Shown here: piece after piece, positions 17,982-25,135 of the stretch | How positions within the stretch are numbered: the first letter of the stretch is position 1 | Layout of the letters: each line of letters begins with the position of its first letter | Assembly: GCA_018436595.1 (NCBI GenBank) | Contig: JAHDLC010000006.1 | Coordinates: 1-64,000, forward strand | Length of the DNA: 64,000 bases | Reading direction: 5' to 3' | From: Synergistaceae bacterium | GTDB taxonomy: Bacteria > Synergistota > Synergistia > Synergistales > Aminobacteriaceae | Notes under the pieces: model-generated | Told to the model about the DNA's origin: nothing | Databases searched by the model: none | The model's input: only the letters and a program-made list of their open reading frames with translations | Position numbers and translations under genes: made by a program

Positions 17982-18731
17982 CTATTTCGACTGCCGTACC
18001 ACCAGGGCCGCGAAGTATCCCGCACCGAGGCCGTTGTCGATGTTCATCACCGAAACCCCTGACGCGCAGGAGTTCAGCATGGTGAGCAGGGGTGCGATTC
18101 CCCCGAGGTTCGCGCCGTACCCGGTGCTCGTGGGCACGGCCACCACGGGACAGGACACCAGCCCCCCGACAACGCTGGGAAGGGCCCCTTCCATACCCGC
18201 TACCGCGACAATCGCCCTGGACCGCTGCAGGATGTCCACATGGGCGAGGAGCCTGTGAAGCCCCGCCACCCCAACGTCGTAGAGTCTTTCCGCTTCACAC
18301 CCCATGTACTCGGCGGTTACCGCAGCCTCCTCGGCCACGGGAACGTCGCTGCTGCCGGCAGTGATGACCGTGAGGCCGGGGCAGGCAGGGTAGTCCTTCC
18401 TCTTTGCTCCGATGATCCGGGCCTTTTCGTGGAATACGGCGTCCTGCAGGTGGTTTTTGACAATTCCGTACTGGTGGGCCGTAGCCCTCGAAAAGAGGAC
18501 GTTGTCCTCCGTTCCTGCGAGGGCCGCGGCGATGGACTCGATCTGGGAATCGCTCTTTCCGGGGCAGTAGACGATCTCCGCGAACCCTTTCCGGAGGGCC
18601 CTGTGGGTGTCGAATTTTACCTCCCCGAGGTCCCGGAAGGGCATTGCCCGTATCTGCCGCACCAGCTCATGTTCGTCGAGATCTCCGTCCTTCACCCGGC
18701 GGATGAGGGAAAGAAGGCTCTGTTCATCCAT
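17982..18731 (-). CDS. larB: Nickel pincer cofactor biosynthesis protein LarB
   Basis: A 249-aa protein with an N-terminal helical part (FRDLGEVKFDTHRALRKG, ~31-48) and a C-terminal AIR-carboxylase-like domain (TAGSSDVPVAEEAA, VAGMEGALPSVVGGLV, PTSTGYG). LarB carboxylates nicotinate adenine dinucleotide and hydrolyses the product, the first step to the nickel-pincer cofactor of LarA-type racemases and epimerases. No larC, larE or larA is in the window. GGAGCGGACA precedes the ATG. Confidence 0.94.
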   Translation of the reverse strand: MDEQSLLSLIRRVKDGDLDEHELVRQIRAMPFRDLGEVKFDTHRALRKGFAEIVYCPGKSDSQIESIAAALAGTEDNVLFSRATAHQYGIVKNHLQDAVFHEKARIIGAKRKDYPACPGLTVITAGSSDVPVAEEAAVTAEYMGCEAERLYDVGVAGLHRLLAHVDILQRSRAIVAVAGMEGALPSVVGGLVSCPVVAVPTSTGYGANLGGIAPLLTMLNSCASGVSVMNIDNGLGAGYFAALVVRQSK

Positions 18732-18880
18732 TGTCCGCTCCGTCCTTTCGTCCCTGTTGGGTTCTCGAATGCTCCATCTCCGGCAAGATATGGTAGCATA
18801 TATTTCCGCACCCTTGGGTTTACCCCCGAAAAGAGGGGTGACTGCTGGGGGACTCGGAATGAAAGGCGGTGCGCTCGATC

Positions 18881-20056
18881 ATGGCGATGATTCAGGTTGT
18901 GAGTTTCGATTCCGGGCTGGATCCCCACGAGATCCTGGCCTGGCGGTACAGGGACCCGGGCAGCCCCGGAAAGAGCGATGAACTGGGCACGTGGGCCCAG
19001 CTCGTGGTGGACGAGTCCCAGGAGGCGGTCCTCTACAGGAACGGGCAGGCTCTGGATCTCTTCGGTCCGGGAAGGTATACCCTGTCCACGGCCAACGTGC
19101 CCCTCCTTTCGAAGGTGGTGAACCTCCCCTACGGAGGGGAATCCCCCTTCAAGGCATGGGTGTGGTTCGTCAACCGGGTCCACTCCCTCGACGTGAAGTG
19201 GGGCACTGCCTCTCCCATCCAGCTCCAGGACCCGAAGTACGGCGTCCTGCTGCCGGTGCGCTCCTACGGCCAGTTCGGCATCCGCATAGCGGATTCCCGG
19301 AAATTCCTGGTCAAGCTCGTCGGGGCCGCATCCCAACTCGACCGGGAGATGCTGGTGAAGCATTTCCGGGGGCTGCTGCTCACCCGGATCCATGACCTTA
19401 TTTCCACCTACCTGATCCACAAGAAAATTTCCGTGGTGGAAGTCAACGCCTGGCTCGACGAGATCTCCGGCGAGATGGGGGACAGGGTGGCCCCTCTGTT
19501 CCGGGAATACGGCGTGGAGGTGCTCAACTTCTTCGTGAACTCCATCAATGTCCCGGAAGAGGACCCGGCTGTCGCCGAGCTGAAGAAAACCCTCACGGAG
19601 CGGGCGAAGATGGAGGTGCTGGGCTACAGCTACCAGCAGATGCGCTCCTTCGACGCCCTGGAGAAGGCGGCTTCCAACGAAGGGGGAGGAAACCTCATCA
19701 ACGCAGGGCTCGGGCTCGGGGTCGGCGTGGGCATGGGCGGCGCCTTCGGCAGGATGGCGGAGCAGATGGGCCGGAATCTTTCGGCACCGGATTCCTCCCG
19801 GACCTGCGGGAAGTGCGGCGCCCCTGTATCCGAGGGGGCCAGGTTCTGTTCCGGATGCGGTGCCCCGATGCCCGGCAGGACCGTCTGTCCCGGGTGCGGC
19901 GCTTCCCTTTCCGGGGGGATGAAGTTCTGCCCGGAATGCGGCATGGCACTGTCGCCCCGGTGTCCCTCCTGCGGAAAAACGGCCTCCCCCGGTGCGAAAT
20001 TCTGCCCGGAATGCGGGACCGAACTGACGGGAAAAAGCAATCCGGAAGAAAGATAG
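18881..20056 (+). CDS. SPFH-domain protein with C-terminal zinc ribbons
   Basis: A 391-aa protein. Residues ~1-290 form an SPFH/virion-core-like domain (LVVDESQEAVLYRNGQALD, then GPGRYTLSTANVPLL). A Gly-rich linker follows. The C terminus has six Cys-x2-Cys knuckles (CGKC, CSGC, CPGC, CPEC, CPSC, CPEC), enough for three zinc ribbons. Such proteins are thought to be cytosolic or membrane-associated scaffolds; no enzymatic role is known. The ATG at 18881 is chosen with AAAGGCGG upstream; a GTG four codons earlier is possible. A membrane protein gene follows 15 bp later and is likely its partner. Confidence 0.88.
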   Translation: MAMIQVVSFDSGLDPHEILAWRYRDPGSPGKSDELGTWAQLVVDESQEAVLYRNGQALDLFGPGRYTLSTANVPLLSKVVNLPYGGESPFKAWVWFVNRVHSLDVKWGTASPIQLQDPKYGVLLPVRSYGQFGIRIADSRKFLVKLVGAASQLDREMLVKHFRGLLLTRIHDLISTYLIHKKISVVEVNAWLDEISGEMGDRVAPLFREYGVEVLNFFVNSINVPEEDPAVAELKKTLTERAKMEVLGYSYQQMRSFDALEKAASNEGGGNLINAGLGLGVGVGMGGAFGRMAEQMGRNLSAPDSSRTCGKCGAPVSEGARFCSGCGAPMPGRTVCPGCGASLSGGMKFCPECGMALSPRCPSCGKTASPGAKFCPECGTELTGKSNPEER

Positions 20057-20071
20057 ATGGAAGGTGATGTC

Positions 20072-20827
20072 ATGAACAGGGTATTCACGAAAGGGTTCAT
20101 TCTGCTTGCTGTTTTCCTGGTGGTGCTGGCGGGGCTTTCGGCGGCGATGCTCCTCCTCACCCCGGAGGAGGGAAGGACCGGAAATTTCTGGATTTCCTTC
20201 TGGACGATCATTTTTGCGGTGGTCCTCGCTTTTGTCTACATGCTTTTCCACATCTTCGCCGGACGGGAGGGAACGGCCCCTCTTCCCCTGCTGCTCGGAA
20301 TATCGGCTACGCTGGCGCTGTACTGCGCTTTCGTCCTCGGAAACGTGGCCGTCTCCCACTACTTTCTCGGCCTCTCCAGGAACGCCTACCTGGCCACCCA
20401 TATCCTCGGGTTCCTGGTGCTGGCGGGCGGTGGGGGGGCACTCACCATACTGTCCCTCAGCACAAAGGAGGCGGACACCACGGCCTCCCTCAAGAGGAGC
20501 AGGCTCTTTGTTCTCACCACCAGGATCGGTTCCCTGGCCGGGGAGCTGAACCTCTGTTCCCACAGGGAGATGGCGTCCGGCATCATCGGCGGGCTCAATG
20601 ACCTGAAGGAGGCCATCCGCTTCAGCGATCCCATGAGCGCCGGGGGCGAGGACGGAGAAGAGAAGGTGGTGCTCGCCGTAGCGGCGCTGGAGAACAAGTG
20701 CCGCCGCTTTATGGCCCTTTCCTCCGGAGATGAGAGGGAAAAGGCGGTGCTGGAGATCGAAAACCTGATCGACAGGGCGTTCAGTGCCCTCAAGACACGA
20801 AACGAGGATGTCCTTCACGGCAAGTAG
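20072..20827 (+). CDS. Uncharacterised four-helix membrane protein
   Basis: A 251-aa protein with four hydrophobic segments in the first ~140 residues. The soluble C-terminal half is rich in charged residues and helices (IGGLNDLKEAIRF, then ENKCRRFM, then EIENLIDRAFSALK). I do not recognise a named family. The start at 20072 has GGAAGGTGAT ahead; an ATG five codons earlier lies inside that ribosome site. It follows the SPFH/zinc-ribbon gene by 15 bp and is followed by a strong terminator, so these two genes form one unit. Confidence 0.8.
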   Translation: MNRVFTKGFILLAVFLVVLAGLSAAMLLLTPEEGRTGNFWISFWTIIFAVVLAFVYMLFHIFAGREGTAPLPLLLGISATLALYCAFVLGNVAVSHYFLGLSRNAYLATHILGFLVLAGGGGALTILSLSTKEADTTASLKRSRLFVLTTRIGSLAGELNLCSHREMASGIIGGLNDLKEAIRFSDPMSAGGEDGEEKVVLAVAALENKCRRFMALSSGDEREKAVLEIENLIDRAFSALKTRNEDVLHGK

Positions 20828-20859
20828 CTATTATTTTCCCCTTTTCTTCTGTTTTTTGG

Positions 20860-20898
20860 GAGCCTTCCGCGTTTTTTTTCGCACGGAGGGCTCTTTTT
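20860..20898 (+). terminator. Rho-independent terminator
   Basis: GAGCCTTCCG (20860-20869) pairs with CGGAGGGCTC (20884-20893) over 10 bp with one G-U, followed by TTTTT. It ends the SPFH/membrane-protein unit ahead of the acyl-CoA synthetase gene. Confidence 0.85.
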
Positions 20899-20981
20899 GC
20901 TTTACAATATCCTCTGTCACCCTCTGGTGATATGTGCGGTTCCGACGCACTCTTGAGAATAAACCGAAGGGGGAGAATTCT

Positions 20982-22454
20982 ATGGTGAGACTTGAAAAGG
21001 TAATCCTGGACAATTTGCGCCTCGAGCCGGAGAAGCCCTGTCTCTGGTGGGAGGGAAAGTGGTGGACCAACGGAGATCTGCTCCGGCTCGTGGAAGAGTC
21101 GACGAAGGGTCTTGAAAAAGGCGGCTTTCGCGCCGGGTACAGGCTGGCGGTGCTCCTGCCGAACTCTCCCCTCGTGCTGGCCCTGTCCCTTGCGGCCTGG
21201 AACCTCGGAGGGGCTATTTCGCCCCTGAACGCGAAATCCGGGCTCCCGTCCCTCATGGGGACCCTGGACCTTGTGGAACCCTGCGCCGTGGTCGTCGCCC
21301 CCGGCCTCGACGAGCTGAAGACGGCCCTTGAGGAACAGGATGTTCCCGTGGTGGTGGCGGAATCCCTTTCCGCAGCCCTGCCGGCCTGTACGGTGAAAGA
21401 AACCTCCCTGGAGAATGACTCCCTGGCGGTGATCTTCGCCACCTCCGGGACCACGGGAATGCCCAAGGCCGTTCCCCTCACCCACGGCAACCTGCTGGAC
21501 AACTCCCTGATGATGTACGATGCCCTTGAGCTTCTCCAGGAAGGTGACATCCTTCTCAACGTGCTGCCGAACTTCCATTCCTTCGGCTACACCGTGGCCG
21601 GCCTCATGCCCCTGGTGAAAAAGCTCCGGCAGACCCTTGTGGCATCCTTCCTTCCCCCCGTTGAGACCATGAAGACCATCCATGACTCCGGCACCAACGT
21701 GATCGTGGCCGTCCCGACCATGCTCTATTTCATGACAGTGGCCGCCTCCAAAGGCGCCTCCATGCCCGTCTCCCTCAGGATGATCGTCACGGGCGGAGAC
21801 CGGCTGAACGTCCAGCTCGACGGAAAAGTGAAGGAAGTCTTCGGCGTCGGCATCATCGAAGGGTACGGTCTCACCGAGTGCTCTCCCGTTGTGGCGGTGA
21901 ACCGGAACTACAAGGACCGGCGCATCGGCACCGTGGGGCCCGTCGTGAAGGGATACGAGTGGAAGCTCCTCAACGATAAGAACGAGGATGTGACTGCCTC
22001 GGGCGAAGGGGTGCTCTGGGTGAAGGGGCCTTCCGTGACATCCGGCTATTTCAGGGACCCCGTCATGACGGCGGACCGGTTCGTGGACGGATGGTTCAAC
22101 ACGGGGGACTACGTCAGGATGGAAGACGGGTTTGTCAGGATTCTCGACCGGGTGACGGACATCATCATCGTCGGCGGTTTCAACGTCTATCCCCAGGAGG
22201 TGGAGGCCATTCTCCACACCCACCCGGCGATTTCCCAGGCCGTGGTGGTGGGCATCCCCCACCCGGTGAACGGCGAGGTCCCCAAGGCTTTCATCCGGCT
22301 CCAGGAAGGGGCCCGGGTCACGCCGAGGGAGATCATCGACTTCTGCAAGAAGCACCTCGCCCATTTCAAGGTCCCCAGGAGCGTAGAGTTCATGGAAGCT
22401 TTCCCCCTGTCAAGCACGGGAAAGGTTCTCCGGAGGCTGCTGCGGCAGAAATAG
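20982..22454 (+). CDS. AMP-binding acyl-CoA synthetase / ligase
   Basis: A 490-aa ANL-superfamily enzyme. The P-loop reads TSGTTGMPKAVPLTHGN (~147-163). The A5 motif is EGYGLTECSP (~290), and the A7/A8 region has WFNTGDY and DIIIVGGFNVYPQEVE. The catalytic lysine motif STGKVLRR is at the C terminus. It would adenylate a carboxylic acid and transfer it to CoA or another thiol. The length is slightly short of typical fatty-acid ligases, and the substrate cannot be inferred. AAGGGGGAG precedes the ATG at 20982. It appears to be a single-gene unit bounded by terminators. Confidence 0.93.
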   Translation: MVRLEKVILDNLRLEPEKPCLWWEGKWWTNGDLLRLVEESTKGLEKGGFRAGYRLAVLLPNSPLVLALSLAAWNLGGAISPLNAKSGLPSLMGTLDLVEPCAVVVAPGLDELKTALEEQDVPVVVAESLSAALPACTVKETSLENDSLAVIFATSGTTGMPKAVPLTHGNLLDNSLMMYDALELLQEGDILLNVLPNFHSFGYTVAGLMPLVKKLRQTLVASFLPPVETMKTIHDSGTNVIVAVPTMLYFMTVAASKGASMPVSLRMIVTGGDRLNVQLDGKVKEVFGVGIIEGYGLTECSPVVAVNRNYKDRRIGTVGPVVKGYEWKLLNDKNEDVTASGEGVLWVKGPSVTSGYFRDPVMTADRFVDGWFNTGDYVRMEDGFVRILDRVTDIIIVGGFNVYPQEVEAILHTHPAISQAVVVGIPHPVNGEVPKAFIRLQEGARVTPREIIDFCKKHLAHFKVPRSVEFMEAFPLSSTGKVLRRLLRQK

Positions 22455-22486
22455 GCCCCCTTCGGAGGCAGAGCGGGAGAAAAATG

Positions 22487-22522
22487 AGTCCCGTTCCGGA
22501 CTTGCCGGAGCGGGACTTTTTT
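22487..22522. terminator. Convergent (bidirectional) terminator
   Basis: AGTCCCG..CCGG pairs with CCGG..CGGGACT around a short loop, with a T-run on the plus side (22518 onward) and an A-rich stretch on the left that gives a U-run on the minus strand. It separates the acyl-CoA synthetase gene (plus) from the tiny UGA-containing gene (minus). Confidence 0.8.
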
Positions 22523-22526
22523 CTTT

Positions 22527-22640
22527 TTACCGGAACATCCTGAACAGACGGGAAATGCCGGCGACGACCGCCGCCGCGATGAGCACGAGCAGTCAGGGAG
22601 GGCAGGCGAAACCCCTTCTTTTTTTCTCGTCATCGCTCAT
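22527..22640 (-). CDS. Tiny membrane protein, probable selenoprotein (CPPU motif, UGA at position 16)
   Basis: Read through its UGA, this ORF encodes 37 aa: a charged N terminus (MSDDEKKRRGFA), Cys13-Pro-Pro-U16, a hydrophobic helix (~17-29) and a basic tail (RLFRMFR). The UGA is at 22593-22595 and the stop is TAA. Support for a real gene: AGGGGGTGAT, a near-perfect match to the anti-SD, lies 5 nt before the ATG; TATAAT lies just upstream; a terminator lies just downstream; and a SECIS-like hairpin with loop GGUC follows the UGA. C-x-x-U is a standard redox motif. The family is not one I can name. It would sit in the inner membrane with its redox motif at the membrane face. Without selenocysteine insertion only a useless 15-mer would be made. 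Confidence 0.72.
22560..22575 (-). promoter_or_regulatory. SECIS-like hairpin downstream of UGA in the tiny membrane ORF
   Basis: The minus-strand mRNA reads GGCGGCGGUCGUCGCC: a 6-bp stem (GGCGGC with GUCGCC, one G-U) and tetraloop GGUC. The stem starts at +18 after the UGA and the loop GU is at +25/+26. GGUC is the same apical sequence as in the E. coli fdhF SECIS. The position equals that in the thioredoxin-like gene. Confidence 0.72.
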
Positions 22641-22661
22641 GGTTTATCACCCCCTGGGGGT

Positions 22662-22667
22662 ATTATA
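22662..22667 (-). promoter_or_regulatory. Candidate -10 box for the tiny UGA-containing gene
   Basis: A perfect TATAAT on the minus strand lies 21 bp upstream of the ATG at 22640, so the leader would be very short. No convincing -35 is visible about 17 bp further upstream. Confidence 0.4.
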
Positions 22668-22866
22668 ACAGAGAATATTCCGGAAAGCCGGATGGGGCTC
22701 CTCCTGCCTTCTGCAGGCCCGTTACCCGGAAATGCTCCCTTCCTGCGGAGCGCTTTCAGCCTTTGTCCGGCATCGCGGCACAACGGGGGAGTCCGTTCAG
22801 CAAATATATATGGTACAGTATGGATCTCTTCCGGATCAGTTTTTCGAAAGGACGTGGTTCTGCACC

Positions 22867-23352
22867 ATGACATGGTTCCTGTACCTCGCGGCGGGGGCGG
22901 CCCTCGCCGTGTCGGCGGCGGCAAGCAGGGAAAAGACGAAGAAGGCTCTGAACAAGGCCTGGAACAGCTTTCTGAACGTTCTTCCCGCCCTGGCGGCCAT
23001 GCTCTTCCTTGTCTCCATTTCCGTGGCGCTGCTTCCCGAACGGGTGATCGCCTCCCTCATCGGCGAGGAGAGCGGATTTTTCGGCCAGATTCTCGCTTCC
23101 GTCATCGGTTCCATAACCCTGATCCCGGCCTTTGTGGCCTTCCCCATGGCGAAGGTGCTTATGGAGCATGGAGCGGGGGCGGCCCAGATGGCCGTCTTCG
23201 CCTCGACCCTCATGATGGTGGGCGTTGCCACCGCTCCCCTCGAGGCCTCGTTCTTCGGGTGGAAGGCCACTCTCTTCCGCAACGGCATGGCCTATTTTTA
23301 TTCTTTTGCGGTGGGATACGTGGTCTGGCTGGCGGTGAAGGCATGGATGTGA
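22867..23352 (+). CDS. Permease half (first), COG0701-like
   Basis: A 161-aa membrane protein with about four to five hydrophobic segments. It looks like the first half of a permease of the ArsP/DUF318 (COG0701) type: NVLPALAAMLFLVSISVALL, then GSITLIPAFVAFPMA and TLMMVGVATAPLE. The next gene overlaps its end by 10 bp and appears to be the second half, so the two likely form one heterodimeric transporter. The substrate is unknown. The start is uncertain; ATG 22867 gives a sensible N terminus just before the first helix. Confidence 0.72.
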   Translation: MTWFLYLAAGAALAVSAAASREKTKKALNKAWNSFLNVLPALAAMLFLVSISVALLPERVIASLIGEESGFFGQILASVIGSITLIPAFVAFPMAKVLMEHGAGAAQMAVFASTLMMVGVATAPLEASFFGWKATLFRNGMAYFYSFAVGYVVWLAVKAWM

Positions 23353-23891
23353 GAAAAGCACTGAAGCGGTGGCGCACGGCGATGGCGTCCCTCTTCATAG
23401 CCGCCGTCCTCTCCGTCGCCTTTCCACGGGCCGGCAGGGAGGCCCTGTCCCTTCTCGGGATGAACGTGGGAACCATTCTCGGCATTCTTCCCCCGGTGTT
23501 TGTTCTCCTCGGGCTCTTTGACGCATGGGTTCCCCGGGAGAGGGTCGCCCCTCATCTCGGAGAGACTTCCGGCCTCAAGGGGGTTATCCTCGCGATCCTT
23601 CTCGGGGCAAGCTCCGCCGGTCCACTGTACATCGCCTTTCCCGTGGCGGAAGTTATGATCCGGAAGGGGACGAGCCTCAGGAACGCCTTTATATTCCTGG
23701 GCGCATGGTCCACCATGCGGGTTCCCATGATTCTCTTTGAAATTCAGAACCTGGGGGCGATATTTGCCCTTTCCCGGTACGGGGCCTCTCTCGCCGGCGT
23801 TCTTCTCATGGGGGCCTTCATGGAAAGGGTGCTCGGGCCGAAGGACAGGGAGGACATTCTGGCGCGCTTCGCGGAACACCGCGCGGGGTGA
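23343..23891 (+). CDS. Permease half (second), COG0701-like
   Basis: A 182-aa membrane protein with about four to five helices, sharing the layout of the preceding gene: NVGTILGILPPVFVLLGLFD, then AILLGASSAGPLYIAFPVAE and FIFLGAWSTMRVPMILFE. It starts within the last 10 bp of the upstream gene, which implies translational coupling. In related proteins such halves are fused into one chain of about 300-350 aa. The ligand is unknown. Confidence 0.75.
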   Translation: MDVRKALKRWRTAMASLFIAAVLSVAFPRAGREALSLLGMNVGTILGILPPVFVLLGLFDAWVPRERVAPHLGETSGLKGVILAILLGASSAGPLYIAFPVAEVMIRKGTSLRNAFIFLGAWSTMRVPMILFEIQNLGAIFALSRYGASLAGVLLMGAFMERVLGPKDREDILARFAEHRAG

Positions 23892-24004
23892 ATTCCGAAA
23901 GGCAATGTGTTGTTTTTTCAGTATTTTTTTGTATCCCCGGCGCTCCTTCATAGGATAGAATAAAATCCGTATTTTTTACTCCGGTTCATGAAGAGAGGTA
24001 CCCC

Positions 24005-25132
24005 ATGGGAATTCTGAAGAAAGCAAACGTGTGGATCTGGATTATAGCTCTCGCCGCAGGACTGGGAGTCCTCGGGTACAAGGTCGTGATGCCTTCGGGC
24101 GCCCAGCAGAAGCCTCCTGCGCCCCCCGCGGGAATCACCGTTACCGTCTACGAGGTGCAGCCCCGGATCTGGGAGATCTGGAGGAGCTTTTACGGTACCG
24201 TCCGGTCGGCCCAGGTCCAGAGGGTGAACTCCAACACACGGGAAGTCATCGAGGATATCGCCGTGGAAGTGGGCGACCATGTGAAGAAGGGAGATATCCT
24301 CATTTCCCTCGCCAGCCAGAGCCAGGCGGCTGTCCTCAGCGCCCGGCAGGCGGCCTACGAGGATGCCAGGAGCCGCTACGAGAGTCTTCAGAAGCTGTAC
24401 AGGGCCGGAGGAACCTCGAAGCAGGAGCTTGACCGGGCCAACGTGCAGCTCAAGGACGAGTCCGCAAAGCTTCGGGATGCCCGGACCACCGTGTCCCGGA
24501 CGCAGATCCGGTCCGCCCTGAACGGCGTGGTGGTGCGGCGGTCCGCGGAAAAGGGGGAATTTGCCGAACCGGGGCGGGAACTTCTCGCCGTGGCCGACTT
24601 CGACCGCAGGGAAGTGGAGATGCTTGTTTCCCCGACGATCCGGGGTCTCATCATCCCGGGAATGGATGTCCTGGTCAAGGCTCCCTGGGGAGGGGAGACC
24701 ATGGGTAAAATTTTCCGAATGGACCCCGAGGCTGACGCCGCCACGGGATTCTTCCGGGCCATCGTCCGCCTGCCTGCCGAGTGCAGGCTGATTCCCGGGG
24801 ATTATGTCCGGATGGAGGTCCGGATGGTCCGCCGGGAAAATACCATTGCGGTGCCCTATGAGTCAATCCTCCGTGAGGACGGAAACCCCTTCGTCTTCGT
24901 TGTTTCCGGTGAGGGGGCTTCCAAAAGGCCCATCGTCACCGGCGAGGGGAGCGGAGGGTACGTGGAGGTTTCCGAAGGGCTCTCCCCGGGCGAAAAGGTC
25001 GTGAAGACCGGAGCGGGCAGCCTGTACGACGGGGCCCGCCTGATCATCTCCAACGGAATGCTGAAAAAGCCGGAACAGGACTCCGGGACGGCCGGCAGGG
25101 CCGCAAGCGCCGACCTCCCCGGGGGAAAATAG
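24005..25132 (+). CDS. RND efflux periplasmic adaptor subunit (HlyD/MFP)
   Basis: A 375-aa membrane-fusion protein. An N-terminal anchor helix (~8-28) is followed by a barrel-sandwich half (VEVGDHVKKGDILISL, ~85-100), a coiled-coil hairpin (AYEDARSRYESLQKLYRAGG) and the other lipoyl half (SALNGVVVRRSAEKGEF). A beta-barrel domain and a membrane-proximal domain come last. It links the inner-membrane pump encoded 3 bp downstream to an outer-membrane channel. No TolC-type gene is in the window, so that partner is elsewhere. Confidence 0.94.
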   Translation: MGILKKANVWIWIIALAAGLGVLGYKVVMPSGAQQKPPAPPAGITVTVYEVQPRIWEIWRSFYGTVRSAQVQRVNSNTREVIEDIAVEVGDHVKKGDILISLASQSQAAVLSARQAAYEDARSRYESLQKLYRAGGTSKQELDRANVQLKDESAKLRDARTTVSRTQIRSALNGVVVRRSAEKGEFAEPGRELLAVADFDRREVEMLVSPTIRGLIIPGMDVLVKAPWGGETMGKIFRMDPEADAATGFFRAIVRLPAECRLIPGDYVRMEVRMVRRENTIAVPYESILREDGNPFVFVVSGEGASKRPIVTGEGSGGYVEVSEGLSPGEKVVKTGAGSLYDGARLIISNGMLKKPEQDSGTAGRAASADLPGGK

Positions 25133-25135
25133 TCC

